Positions 52,139-60,642 are shown, numbered from the stretch's first letter. The stretch is 64,000 bases of DNA from Natronohydrobacter thiooxidans (GCF_001884735.1 NZ_MJAP01000034.1:248001-312000), one strand, 5' to 3'. Made by a program: numbers and translations. The notes: generated by a model from the letters alone, not told the origin.

Positions 52139-52843
52139 ATGAAAATCGGCATCTTGCAAACGGGTCAGGCCCCCGAGCCGATCCGCGACAGCATCGGGGA
52201 CTATCCGGTGCATTTCGCGCGCCTGCTCGACGGGCAGGGTTTTGATTTCGCCACATGGCATGTCGAGGCGATGGAATTTCCCGCATCCATTCATGACGCC
52301 GATGGCTGGCTGATCACCGGCTCGCGCCACGGGGTCTATGAGGATCACCCGTTCATCCCGCCACTGGAACAGTTCATCCGCGACGCCCTCGGGGCCGGGG
52401 TGCCGGTCGTGGGCATCTGTTTCGGCCATCAGATCATGGCGCAGGCGCTGGGCGGGCGGGTCGCGAAATTTACCGGCGGCTGGGCCGTGGGCGCGCAGGA
52501 GTATGATTTCGCGGGCGAGCGGCTCACGCTGAACGCCTGGCATCAGGATCAGGTGATCACGCCCCCCAAGGGCGCGCAGGTTCTGGCCAGCAATGACTTC
52601 TGCGCCAATGCCGCGCTGGCCTATGGCCCGCATGGGCTTTCGGTTCAGGCCCATCCCGAGTTCGAGGATGATTTCATCCAGGGGCTGATCGACACACGCG
52701 GGCGCGGGGTCGTGCCCGAACCGCTGTTGCAGAAGGCCGAGGCGCGTCAAGGCGGCGCGCGTCACGCAGATGCGATAGCGGCGCGGATCGCGCGCCATTT
52801 CAAGACCCATGCGCGGGCAGACACGCCATCGGAGGCCATATGA
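52139..52843 (+). CDS. Class I glutamine amidotransferase-like hydrolase
   Basis: 234 residues from the ATG at 52139; an in-frame start at 52106 would lie over the promoter and operator. The catalytic triad is visible: Cys94 in VGICFGHQIMAQALGG, His172 and Glu174 in VQAHPEFE. The fold is the type 1 glutamine amidotransferase of the GuaA-like free-standing group. Between two gamma-glutamyl ligase genes it most likely hydrolyses a gamma-glutamyl intermediate to free glutamate, the job of PuuD in E. coli, although PuuD belongs to another branch (C26). It overlaps the next gene by four bases. Confidence 0.85.
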   Translation: MKIGILQTGQAPEPIRDSIGDYPVHFARLLDGQGFDFATWHVEAMEFPASIHDADGWLITGSRHGVYEDHPFIPPLEQFIRDALGAGVPVVGICFGHQIMAQALGGRVAKFTGGWAVGAQEYDFAGERLTLNAWHQDQVITPPKGAQVLASNDFCANAALAYGPHGLSVQAHPEFEDDFIQGLIDTRGRGVVPEPLLQKAEARQGGARHADAIAARIARHFKTHARADTPSEAI

Positions 52844-54195
52844 GCAACTGGCGCGACCAGATCCCGCAAGCCGCCCGTGATTTCCTGTCCGGGCGCAGGC
52901 TCGACGAGATTGAATGCATCATAGCCGATATGGCCGGTGTGGCGCGTGGCAAGGCCATGCCCGCCTTCAAATTCGGCGAGGATACCAAATATTATCTGCC
53001 GAATTCGATCTTTCTGCAGACCATCACCGGGGACTGGGCCGAGTTCCGCGACGGGGCCGATCTGGAACCGGATATGATCATGCGACCCGATTTCTCCACC
53101 GCCACCGCCGCCCCCTGGACAGCGGACTGGACATTGCAGATCATCCATGACGCCGAAGACAGCGAGGGCCGCCCGATCAGCACCGCGCCGCGCAATGTGC
53201 TCAGGCGCGTGCTCGATCTCTACCGCGCCGAGGGCTGGCAGCCGGTGATCGCGCCCGAGATGGAATTCTTCTTCGTCGCGCGCAATCTCGATCCCAATAT
53301 GCCGATAATCCCGCCGATGGGCCGCACCGGACGGCGCGCAGCGGCGCGGCAGGCCTATTCCATGTCGGCGGTCGATGAATATGGCAAGGTGATCGACGAT
53401 ATCTATGATTTCGCCGAAGCCATGGGGCTGGAGATTGATGGCATCCTGCAGGAAGGCGGGGCCGGGCAGGTCGAGATCAACCTCGCGCATGGCGACCCGC
53501 TCAATCTCGCCGATCAGGTCTTCTATTTCAAACGCATGATCCGCGAAGCGGCGCTGCGCCACGACATGTTCGCGACCTTCATGGCCAAACCCATCGAGGG
53601 CGAGCCGGGCAGCGCCATGCATATCCATCATTCGGTCATCGACACTGCGACCGGCAGGAACCTCTTTTCCACCGAAGCGGGCGAGAGCACGCCGGAATTC
53701 ATGTATTTCATTGGCGGGCTGCAACGGCATCTGCCATCGAGCGTCGCGCTGATCGCGCCCTATGTGAACAGCTACCGCCGCTATGTGCCGGATTTCGCGG
53801 CCCCGATTAACCTCGAATGGGGCTATGACAACCGCACGACGGGGCTGCGCGTGCCGATTTCCTCGCCTGCCTCGCGCCGGGTGGAAAACCGGCTGGCCGG
53901 GATGGATTGCAACCCGTACTTAGGCATCGCGGCATCATTGGCCTGTGGCTATCTGGGGCTGAAGGAAAAGCAGAACCCGCGCGAGGAATGCCGCACCAAT
54001 GCCTATATGGATGACAATGAACTGCCCATGACGCTGGGCGCGTCACTCGACATGTTCGACGGCGCCACGCGGCTGCACGAGATCCTCGATCCCGAATTCT
54101 GCCGCATCTATTCAGCGGTCAAGCGCAATGAATATAACGAGTTTCTGCAGGTCATCAGCCCCTGGGAGCGCGAGCATCTGCTGCTGAACGTATGA
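52840..54195 (+). CDS. puuA: Glutamine synthetase-like ligase (gamma-glutamylputrescine synthetase), copy 2
   Basis: 451 residues. The GS-type motifs are APEMEFFFV (metal-binding Glu), QEGGAGQVEINLAHGD, GEPGSAMHIHHSV and YDNRTTGLRVPIS. The N-terminus (IECIIADMAGVARGKAMPAFKF) and overall length are those of PuuA-type enzymes, which join putrescine or a related amine to glutamate with ATP. It is coupled by ATGA overlaps to the amidotransferase upstream and to the PuuB-like oxidase downstream (54192-54195), which makes this copy the better candidate for the putrescine enzyme. The exact amine is inferred from neighbours. Confidence 0.85.
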   Translation: MSNWRDQIPQAARDFLSGRRLDEIECIIADMAGVARGKAMPAFKFGEDTKYYLPNSIFLQTITGDWAEFRDGADLEPDMIMRPDFSTATAAPWTADWTLQIIHDAEDSEGRPISTAPRNVLRRVLDLYRAEGWQPVIAPEMEFFFVARNLDPNMPIIPPMGRTGRRAAARQAYSMSAVDEYGKVIDDIYDFAEAMGLEIDGILQEGGAGQVEINLAHGDPLNLADQVFYFKRMIREAALRHDMFATFMAKPIEGEPGSAMHIHHSVIDTATGRNLFSTEAGESTPEFMYFIGGLQRHLPSSVALIAPYVNSYRRYVPDFAAPINLEWGYDNRTTGLRVPISSPASRRVENRLAGMDCNPYLGIAASLACGYLGLKEKQNPREECRTNAYMDDNELPMTLGASLDMFDGATRLHEILDPEFCRIYSAVKRNEYNEFLQVISPWEREHLLLNV

Positions 54196-55487
54196 ATCTG
54201 CTTTTCGCCAATGACCGGGCGGGGGAATACCCGCCCAGCTATTATGCCGCGACGGCTGAGCTGTTGCCGCGCCAACCTGCGCTGCAAGGCGCGGTAAAGT
54301 CCGATATCTGCATCATCGGCGCGGGCTATACCGGGCTTTCGGCCGCCCTGCATCTGGCGGAACGCGGCTATTCGGTGGTGGTGCTGGAAGCGCATCGCGT
54401 GGGGTTTGGCGCTTCGGGGCGCAATGGCGGGCAGGTGGGGCCGGGCCAGCGGATCGAGCAGGATGCCATCGAGCGCATGATGGGGCGCGAGGATGCGCGT
54501 AAACTCTGGGAGATCGGCCTGCAGGCGCGCGATCTGGTGCAAGCGCTGATCGCGCGCTTTGACATGGATGTGCAATACAGGCCCGGAGTGCTGCATGCTG
54601 ACTGGCAGGCGCGCGATGTGCCCCATGCCCATGCCTATGCCGAGAAACTGGCGCGGGATTATGGCTACACGGATATCGAGGCGCTGGACCGCGAGACGGT
54701 GCAGGCCATCGTGCGCACGAAAGCCTATCAGGGCGGTGTGCTCGATCATGGCGCGGGGCATCTGCACCCGCTGCGCTATTGTCTGGGGCTGGCGCGCGCG
54801 GCGCTGGGGGCCGGGGCGCAGATCTTCGAGGACTCGCTGGTCGTCGATATTCAGCACGGCGCGACAGCGAAGGTGCAGACCCGGCAGGGCCATGTCGAGG
54901 CCGCGCATGTGCTGGTGGCGGCCAATGGCTATCTGGGCGGGCTGGTGCCGCAGGTCGCGGCCAAAGTCATGCCGATCAACAATTTCATCATTGCGACCGA
55001 TCCCTTGCCGCAAGGCACAGTGCTGACGCGCGATGTGGGTGTTGCCGACAGCAAATTCGTCATCAATTATTTCCGGCTGGCGCAGGACGAGCGCTTGCTG
55101 TTCGGGGGCGGTGAAAGCTATGGCTACCGCTTCCCCGATATCATCCGCACTGTGCGCAAACCGATGCTGGAAGTGTTTCCGCAACTGCGCGATGCGCGCA
55201 TTGCCTATGCCTGGGGGGGGACGCTGGCGATCACCATGACGCGGCTGCCCTGTTTCGCGCGGCTGGCGCCGAATGTGCTGTCATGCTCGGGCTATTCCGG
55301 GCATGGGGTGGCGCTGGCGACACTGGCCGGGCAGATCATGGCGGAAACCCTTGCGGGCCAGTCGGAACGCTTCGATGTGATGGCACGGGCGAAGCTGCCG
55401 AGCTTTCCGGGCGGGCCTGCCCTGCGCAGCCCGCTGCTGGTGCTGGCGATGACATGGTATGCGCTGCGCGACCGGCTCGGGCTGTGA
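54192..55487 (+). CDS. puuB: Gamma-glutamylputrescine oxidase-like FAD enzyme
   Basis: 431 residues of the DAO family. The FAD motif is ICIIGAGYTGLSAALHLAERGYSVVVLEA (about residues 38-66), followed by GFGASGRNGGQVGPGQR, a PuuB/OrdL signature. YRFPDIIRTVRKPMLEVFPQL and CSGYSGHGVALATLAGQIMAE close the flavin fold. PuuB oxidises gamma-glutamylputrescine to the aldehyde with release of ammonia and peroxide. It is the last gene of the amine cluster and overlaps the upstream ligase by four bases. No PuuC-like aldehyde dehydrogenase is in the window, so that step must be encoded elsewhere. Confidence 0.87.
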   Translation: MNLLFANDRAGEYPPSYYAATAELLPRQPALQGAVKSDICIIGAGYTGLSAALHLAERGYSVVVLEAHRVGFGASGRNGGQVGPGQRIEQDAIERMMGREDARKLWEIGLQARDLVQALIARFDMDVQYRPGVLHADWQARDVPHAHAYAEKLARDYGYTDIEALDRETVQAIVRTKAYQGGVLDHGAGHLHPLRYCLGLARAALGAGAQIFEDSLVVDIQHGATAKVQTRQGHVEAAHVLVAANGYLGGLVPQVAAKVMPINNFIIATDPLPQGTVLTRDVGVADSKFVINYFRLAQDERLLFGGGESYGYRFPDIIRTVRKPMLEVFPQLRDARIAYAWGGTLAITMTRLPCFARLAPNVLSCSGYSGHGVALATLAGQIMAETLAGQSERFDVMARAKLPSFPGGPALRSPLLVLAMTWYALRDRLGL

Positions 55488-55504
55488 GCGGCGGTCCGGG
55501 GTAG

Positions 55505-55526
55505 GGTGCGTGCTGCAGCACGCACC
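55505..55526. terminator. Perfect 22-base palindrome between convergent genes
   Basis: GGTGCGTGCTG (55505-55515) is followed without a gap by its exact reverse complement CAGCACGCACC (55516-55526). It sits midway between the stops of puuB (plus) and phaR (minus), so it may end transcription from both sides. T-runs are absent. Confidence 0.5.
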
Positions 55527-55534
55527 TTACGCGA

Positions 55535-56074
55535 TCAGTTCATGCCCGAAAGCTTCTTCTGCAATTCCGCAAGCTGCTTCTTGATCTCGTCGAGCTCATC
55601 CTTGCTCTCTTTGCCATTCTCGGCTTTCGGCATCCCCGGCCAGCCCGCCATCATCGTTTTCAGGAAAGCCTGCTGCTGGCGCTGCATCTCCTCGAATCCC
55701 GGCATGGCGGCCATGGGATTGGCCTTGCTCATATTCTCCATGATCGTCGACTGCCCCTCGCGCAGCATCTCGAAGGACATGGCCAGAAACTCCGGCACCA
55801 CGCTCTGCGCCTGCGTGGTGTAGCTGCGCACCAGATCGGTCAGCACATCGATGGGCAGGACATTCTCGCCCCGGCTCTCATGCTCGGCAATGATCTGCAA
55901 CAGATATTGCCGCGTCAGGTCATCGCCGGATTTCAGATCGACGATCTGAACCTCGCGGCCTTCACGGATGAAACCTGCAATATCTTCCAGCGTCACATAA
56001 TCGCTGGTCTCGGTATTATAGAGCCTGCGGCTGGCATATCGCTTGATCAGGAGCGGCTTTGCAGTGTCGGACAT
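55535..56074 (-). CDS. phaR: Polyhydroxyalkanoate synthesis repressor PhaR
   Basis: 179 residues. The N-terminal DNA-binding domain (about residues 8-70: LLIKRYASRRLYNTETSDYVTLEDIAGFIREGREVQIVDLKSGDDLTRQYLLQII) is the conserved PHB/PHA accumulation regulator domain, followed by a second PHB-binding-type region and a charged coiled-coil end. PhaR senses nascent PHA granules, binds them, and otherwise represses phaP and itself. Candidate PhaR sites lie before phaP (56731-56747 and 56762-56793) and a weaker one before phaR (56099-56112). The order phaC-phaP-phaR on one strand is standard for the family. Confidence 0.93.
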   Translation of the reverse strand: MSDTAKPLLIKRYASRRLYNTETSDYVTLEDIAGFIREGREVQIVDLKSGDDLTRQYLLQIIAEHESRGENVLPIDVLTDLVRSYTTQAQSVVPEFLAMSFEMLREGQSTIMENMSKANPMAAMPGFEEMQRQQQAFLKTMMAGWPGMPKAENGKESKDELDEIKKQLAELQKKLSGMN

Positions 56075-56098
56075 GGTTCCCCCTCAGGCCAGACAATA

Positions 56099-56112
56099 TT
56101 GCATTGCAGCAA
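56099..56112 (-). promoter_or_regulatory. Weak PhaR-like site before phaR
   Basis: TTGCATTGCAGCAA is an imperfect palindrome resembling the CTGCACTGCAG arms before phaP. It lies about 25 bases upstream of the phaR start and would fit autoregulation. Confidence 0.35.
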
Positions 56113-56127
56113 GACTAGACGGGGTTT

Positions 56128-56165
56128 TTACAAAAGGAAAGGGCGAGCGTCATGCGCTCGCCCTT
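56128..56165 (-). terminator. Terminator of phaP
   Basis: On the minus strand an 11-base perfect stem, AAGGGCGAGCG and CGCTCGCCCTT (56139-56165), with a 5-base loop, is followed by TCCTTTTGTAAAAA. It begins 49 bases after the phaP stop and separates phaP from phaR. Confidence 0.75.
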
Positions 56166-56213
56166 GGTCAGGCATCTTCAGGGAGGATCAGATGCCCGGC
56201 GAAACCCGGAGGC

Positions 56214-56660
56214 TTACTTCGCAGGTGCTGCAGCCTTGGCAGCTTTCGTTGCCGTGTCGGTGGCTTTCTTGACAGCAGCAGCGGTTTCTTCCTGAATGTC
56301 CTTGCCGGCAGCCATCATCAGCTCAACCGTGTCCATCTGCACTTTTTTCGCGATTTCAGCGAAAGCAGCGACATGCTCGGCGGTCATTTCAGCCTGAGCC
56401 GAAGCGAAATCGGTGATGGCTTTGGTGTAGTCAGCCGGATCTTCCTTGACGGTCGACACTTCGCCAACCTTGGCCAGCGTGGCTTTGGTCCATTTGGTCG
56501 AAACTTCGGTCGATTTCTCGGCAGCTTCCAGAGCAACCTTGCTCATTTTCTCTGCCAGAGCGGCTTGCGATTTGAACGCGTCCTGCATGGCGGAAGTGTC
56601 CACCGGGAATGCGCCCATCATGTCTTTCATCATCTTGGTGTAGTCAACGGTCTTGGTCAT
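56214..56660 (-). CDS. phaP: Phasin PhaP
   Basis: 148 residues from the ATG at 56658-56660, preceded by AAGGAG. The protein is almost wholly helical, Ala/Lys/Glu-rich and without Cys, with a typical phasin core (MQDAFKSQAALAEKMSKVALEAAEKSTEVSTKWTKATLAKVGEVS...) and a Lys/Ala tail. Phasins coat PHA granules and limit their size. The longer frame up to 56747 runs over the promoter and operator and was rejected. Expression is probably repressed by PhaR through the palindromes upstream and released when PHA accumulates. Confidence 0.9.
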   Translation of the reverse strand: MTKTVDYTKMMKDMMGAFPVDTSAMQDAFKSQAALAEKMSKVALEAAEKSTEVSTKWTKATLAKVGEVSTVKEDPADYTKAITDFASAQAEMTAEHVAAFAEIAKKVQMDTVELMMAAGKDIQEETAAAVKKATDTATKAAKAAAPAK

Positions 56661-56723
56661 GGCATGTCTCCTTGCTACATGGCGGTCGCAGGCCAGAACA
56701 TCCGGTGTCTGCGTCTGATCATG

Positions 56724-56752
56724 AATATGCATGCTGCGGCGCAGCATTTCAA
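56724..56752 (-). promoter_or_regulatory. phaP promoter with palindromic operator in the spacer
   Basis: On the minus strand TTGAAA (-35, 56747-56752), a 17-base spacer and CATATT (-10, 56724-56729). The spacer is filled by the palindrome ATGCTGCGGCGCAGCAT (56731-56747), so a bound repressor would block the polymerase. The TGC..GCA arms agree with known PhaR sites of alphaproteobacteria. Confidence 0.7.
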
Positions 56753-56761
56753 GGATTTTTT

Positions 56762-56793
56762 CTGCAGTGCAGCAAAATTATCCTGCACTGCAG
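56762..56793 (-). promoter_or_regulatory. Upstream PhaR-type inverted repeat
   Basis: CTGCAGTGCAG (56762-56772) and its exact reverse complement CTGCACTGCAG (56783-56793) flank a 10-base AT-rich spacer, 10 bases upstream of the -35 of phaP and just after the phaC stop. The CTGC/GCAG arms are the type bound by PhaR. Confidence 0.7.
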
Positions 56794-56800
56794 CGCAAGC

Positions 56801-58603
56801 CTATGACATAGCGGCGTTTTTCGAACTGATCACATAAGTGCCGGGGGCATCCGCCAGCGCCGGATAGTCCGAATCACCGGGGTTCCGGGCCGGAACCAGC
56901 GCCCCGGACTTGCTGCGCAGCCACTCTTCCCAGCGCGGCCACCATGAACCCTCGTGGAATTCCGCCGCCGCGTGCCACTCCTCGGGCGTGCCCTCGGGCG
57001 CGGGCCCCGCGTAATGGCCGTATTTCTTCTTGCTCGGCGGGTTGATGATCCCGGCGATATGGCCCGATTCCGACAGGAGGAAGGTCTTGTCCTTGCTGCC
57101 CATTTTCGAGATACCCCGGAAGCTGGAGCGCCAGGCGGCGATATGGTCGGTCTCGCAGGCAATCGCGCAGACCGGGTGCTTCACATCCGAAAGCGACACA
57201 TCCTCGCCGCAGATGCGGAAGCTCTGCGCCGCGAACCGGTCCTGCTGGCACAGCCCGCGCAGATATTCGACGCACATCGGGCCCGGCAGATTGGTGCCAT
57301 CGCCATTCCAGTAGAGCAGGTCAAAGGCGGGCGGGGCCTCGCCCATCATATAGGCGCGGATCGCGGGGCCATAGATCAGGTCATTCGAGCGCAGGAAGGA
57401 AAAGGTCCGCGACATGAAGAAACTGTCGAGATAGCCTTTCTCATTGCACTCCGCCTCGATCCCGTCGACGAAATCATCCTCCAGGAAGACACCGACCTCG
57501 CCCTGATCCGAAAAATCCGTGAGCGTGGTGAAGAAAGTGGCCGAGCGCACCGACTTGTCCTTGCGCTTGTTCATCAGCGCAAGCGTCAGCGACAGCGTGG
57601 TGCCCGCGATGCAATAGCCGATCACATTGACCTGTTTCTCACCCGTGATGTCGCGCGCGACGCGGATCGCTTCCAGATAGCCATCTTCGACATAGGTATC
57701 CATGCCGACATCGGCAAAGCTGGCATCCGGGTTCACCCAGGAGACGACGAACAGCGTATAGCCCTGATCGACGATCCATTTGATCAGGCTGTTCTGCGGT
57801 TTCAGATCCATCACGTAAAATTTGTTGATCCAGGGCGGGAAGATCACCAGCGGCGTGCGATGGACCTTTTCGGTCGTGGGCGTGTACTGGATCAGTTCGA
57901 ACATGCGGTTGCGGAACACAACCTTGCCGGGCGTGGTCGCCAGATTCTCGCCCACCTTGAACGCGTCCTTATCGGCCAGCGTCACCAGAAGATCACCCTT
58001 GTTCGCCTCGATATCGCGCACAAGGTTCTCCAGCCCCCGCACCAGACTTTCGCCCTCGGTCTCGACCGCCTTCATCAGCGCGTCGGGGTTGGTCGCCAGA
58101 AAATTCGTCGGCGCCATCATGTCGACGATCTGCTGGGTGAAATAGCCCAGACGGCGTTTTTCACGCTCGTCGATCGTCTCCAGCGACTGGACCGCATTGG
58201 TCATCGCCTCGGTGGCCAGCATGTATTGCTGTTTGACATAGTTGAAATAGGGGTGCGATTTCCACAGCGGATTGGCAAAGCGCCGGTCATCGGGGGTCTT
58301 GTCCTCGGGCGCCGCGATCTTGCCGCTGCGCAGCACCTCCTGCGCCTCGATATTGTGCTTGAGCGCTTTTCCCCAGTAATCAAGCTGCTGTTCCAGCGCT
58401 TTCGACGGGTTCTTGACCATTTCGGTCCAATAAGCGGTGACGGCGTGCAGAAACAAATCCGAATCAGGGGCTTGCAGGCTGGGGCGCGGGGGATCGCGAT
58501 GGGCAAGGGCCTCGGTCAGGCGCTGGGTCAGCTCCTCGACCCGTGCCATATTTGCCTTCATGCGCTCGACTTTTTGGTCATCATCATATTCGGAAGTTGT
58601 CAT
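56801..58603 (-). CDS. phaC: Class I polyhydroxyalkanoate synthase PhaC
   Basis: 600 residues. It polymerises (R)-3-hydroxyacyl-CoA into PHA on granules. The catalytic triad is visible: Cys331 in the lipase-like box GYCIAGT, Asp486 in CETDHIAAW and His515 in SGHIAGIINPP. The N-terminal domain ends with FANPLWKSHPYFNYVKQQYM, and PPWINKFYVMDLKPQNS is the usual block before the catalytic domain. Length is right for class I. It is divergent from phaZ, with about 100-125 bases between, and followed by phaP and phaR on the same strand. The sixth residue of the box is Gly in most relatives; the Ala-Gly version seen here is common in alphaproteobacteria. Confidence 0.95.
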   Translation of the reverse strand: MTTSEYDDDQKVERMKANMARVEELTQRLTEALAHRDPPRPSLQAPDSDLFLHAVTAYWTEMVKNPSKALEQQLDYWGKALKHNIEAQEVLRSGKIAAPEDKTPDDRRFANPLWKSHPYFNYVKQQYMLATEAMTNAVQSLETIDEREKRRLGYFTQQIVDMMAPTNFLATNPDALMKAVETEGESLVRGLENLVRDIEANKGDLLVTLADKDAFKVGENLATTPGKVVFRNRMFELIQYTPTTEKVHRTPLVIFPPWINKFYVMDLKPQNSLIKWIVDQGYTLFVVSWVNPDASFADVGMDTYVEDGYLEAIRVARDITGEKQVNVIGYCIAGTTLSLTLALMNKRKDKSVRSATFFTTLTDFSDQGEVGVFLEDDFVDGIEAECNEKGYLDSFFMSRTFSFLRSNDLIYGPAIRAYMMGEAPPAFDLLYWNGDGTNLPGPMCVEYLRGLCQQDRFAAQSFRICGEDVSLSDVKHPVCAIACETDHIAAWRSSFRGISKMGSKDKTFLLSESGHIAGIINPPSKKKYGHYAGPAPEGTPEEWHAAAEFHEGSWWPRWEEWLRSKSGALVPARNPGDSDYPALADAPGTYVISSKNAAMS

Positions 58604-58690
58604 GTTAAGAATTCCCCCCTATTCTTCGCATGTGCAGCATAGGTCGCTCCGATTGATCTTAACGAGGCACGGATACGAATAAAAGCGTCG

Positions 58691-58704
58691 AATCTTGCAA
58701 GATT
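58691..58704. promoter_or_regulatory. 14-base palindrome before phaZ
   Basis: AATCTTGCAAGATT is a perfect palindrome directly before the first in-frame ATG of phaZ (58705). A possible promoter, TTGATC (58653-58658), 17 bases and CGAATA (58676-58681), lies upstream, which would put the palindrome just after the transcription start. Confidence 0.5.
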
Positions 58705-58728
58705 ATGTCGCGCAGCATGGGGACAGAC

Positions 58729-60009
58729 ATGAAGGGTATGGCGACCTACGACCTGATGGAGTCGATTCGCAACACGAATGAATGGATGGGTGCCTCTGCC
58801 CGTGCCTTTGCGTCCTACCCGATCTGGGGCATGACCCCGAACCCCATGTTCAAGGTGATGTCGGCCTGGGGCCGGGTCACGGAACGCAGTTTCGCCCGTA
58901 TGGTGATCAAACCCGATTGGGGGATCACCTCGGTCGTGGCCGAGGACGGGCGCGACCATATCGTCGAGGAAAAGATCGAGATCGCGCGCCCCTTCGGCGC
59001 CCTTTTGCGCTTCAAGGTCCATGGCCGCCCCGAGAAAGCGCGCCGCGTGCTTCTTTGTGCGCCGATGTCGGGTCATTATTCCACGCTGCTGCGCTCGACC
59101 GTGGCCAGCCTTCTGCCCGATTGCGAGGTCTGGGTGACGGACTGGCACAATGCGCGCGATATTCCCGTCTCCGAGGGCAAATTCGATATCGAGGATTACA
59201 CGCTCTATCTGACCGATTTCATGCGCCATCTGGGTCCGGACACGCATGTGATCGCGGTCTGCCAGCCGGTGCCGCTGGCGTTGGCCGCGACCGCTTATCT
59301 GGCCGAACTCGACCCTGCCGCGCAGCCGCGCACCCTGACGCTGATCGGCGGGCCGGTCGATCCGCATGCCGCCCCCACCGAAGTGACCGATTTCGGGCGC
59401 AGCGTGACCATGGGCCAGCTTGAGCATCTGGCGATCCAGCGCGTGGGTTTCAAATATTCGGGCGTCGGGCGGTTGGTCTATCCGGGGCTGTTGCAGCTTG
59501 GCGGTTTCATCTCGATGAATATGGAACGCCACGCACAGGCTTTCGTCGACAAGATTTCCGCCGAGGCGCGGGGCGAGGCGGGCGAGCGCGACAAGCACAA
59601 CCGTTTCTATGACGAATATCTTGCGGTCATGGATATGACAGCGGAATTCTACCTCTCGACCGTCGAGCGCATCTTCAAGAATCGCGAGATCGCGCGCAAT
59701 GCCTTCACGGTGGACGGCCATAAGGTCGATTTCGCGAAGATCACCACAGTTGCCGTGAAGATCGTCGAGGGCGAGAAGGACGATATCAGCGCGCCGGGCC
59801 AATGCCTCGCGGCGCTGGACCTGCTGACCGGCCTGACCGACAAGCAGAAAGCCAGCCATCTGGAACCCGGCGCGGGCCATTACGGCATTTTCGCGGGCAA
59901 GTCCTGGCGCAACAATATCCGCCCGCTGGTGATGAATTTCATGGATACCCATTCGGGCGGTGGCGGGCAGGGCGCGACCCGGCTGAAAATCGCGGCCTCG
60001 AACGGCTGA
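58729..60009 (+). CDS. phaZ: Intracellular polyhydroxyalkanoate depolymerase PhaZ
   Basis: 426 residues from the ATG at 58729, which has GGGGA at good spacing; in-frame ATGs at 58705 and 58717 are alternatives. The protein begins MATYDLMESIRNTNEWMGASARAFASYP a few residues in, typical of intracellular PhaZ1-type depolymerases. The nucleophile Cys is in VIAVCQPVPLALAA (residue 186 from the 58705 start), where extracellular enzymes carry Ser. The His is in EPGAGHYGIFAGKSW. It breaks down stored PHA when carbon is short. It is divergent from phaC, as in Rhodobacter. Confidence 0.92.
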   Translation: MKGMATYDLMESIRNTNEWMGASARAFASYPIWGMTPNPMFKVMSAWGRVTERSFARMVIKPDWGITSVVAEDGRDHIVEEKIEIARPFGALLRFKVHGRPEKARRVLLCAPMSGHYSTLLRSTVASLLPDCEVWVTDWHNARDIPVSEGKFDIEDYTLYLTDFMRHLGPDTHVIAVCQPVPLALAATAYLAELDPAAQPRTLTLIGGPVDPHAAPTEVTDFGRSVTMGQLEHLAIQRVGFKYSGVGRLVYPGLLQLGGFISMNMERHAQAFVDKISAEARGEAGERDKHNRFYDEYLAVMDMTAEFYLSTVERIFKNREIARNAFTVDGHKVDFAKITTVAVKIVEGEKDDISAPGQCLAALDLLTGLTDKQKASHLEPGAGHYGIFAGKSWRNNIRPLVMNFMDTHSGGGGQGATRLKIAASNG

Positions 60010-60015
60010 CCCTGA

Positions 60016-60046
60016 CCAAGGCCCCGGCATCCGCGCGGGGCCTTGG
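60016..60046. terminator. Terminator hairpin between phaZ and the LysE-like gene
   Basis: CCAAGGCCCCG (60016-60026) pairs perfectly with CGGGGCCTTGG (60036-60046) around a 9-base loop. It sits between the convergent stops of phaZ (60009) and the LysE-like gene (60052), so it may serve both strands. Confidence 0.6.
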
Positions 60047-60051
60047 CCATC

Positions 60052-60642
60052 CTAGCGCAGCATCATCCAGAGCGCGACACCGGCGAGCAGCAGCGCCGAG
60101 CCGCGATTGAGCAGGGCCGCGCTGATCCGGTTCTGCCACAGGCCCAGCAGCCGCGCCCCGGCCCATGTCCAGACCGTGAAAGCCACAAGGTTGTTCAGCG
60201 TAAACAGCGTCGTCACCCAGAGCACGCGCTCGATGCTGCGGTCATCGGCCAGAAACTGCGCGAACATGGCCGCGATGATCGCATAGGCTTTGGGGTTCAG
60301 CAGCAGAAGCACCGCCCCGTCCTGCACGCCCGCGCGCGAGGCCCGCGCCCCCTCCGCGACCATGCCCGCCCCCCAGAGCCGCCAGGCCATCCACAGCACA
60401 TAGGCCCCGCCCGCCAGCGCCATGCCCTGCGCGGCTTGCCCCGCGACCCCGGCCAGATGGCCGAAGCCGAAGCCCAAAGCCAGCGTCACGACCCATGTCG
60501 CCAGATGATAGCCCAGCGAGGCAGGCCAGCTTGCCGCCAGCCCGGCGCGGGCGCCCAGCGTGGCGAAAAAGACATTGCCCGGCCCCGGCGACCAGGCCAG
60601 CGGCAGGAGAAACAGGATCAGCGCGAGGGATTCGAGTGGCAT
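60052..60642 (-). CDS. LysE-family exporter
   Basis: 196 residues with about six hydrophobic helices. The N-terminal LPLAWSPGPGNVFFATLGARAG matches the LysE/RhtB family motif (PGP..), and the middle NPKAYAIIAAMFAQFL is the conserved second block. Family members export amino acids or related compounds across the inner membrane. The substrate is not predictable. It is a single gene converging with phaZ, with its start about 165 bases from pmbA, which is divergent. Confidence 0.85.
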   Translation of the reverse strand: MPLESLALILFLLPLAWSPGPGNVFFATLGARAGLAASWPASLGYHLATWVVTLALGFGFGHLAGVAGQAAQGMALAGGAYVLWMAWRLWGAGMVAEGARASRAGVQDGAVLLLLNPKAYAIIAAMFAQFLADDRSIERVLWVTTLFTLNNLVAFTVWTWAGARLLGLWQNRISAALLNRGSALLLAGVALWMMLR

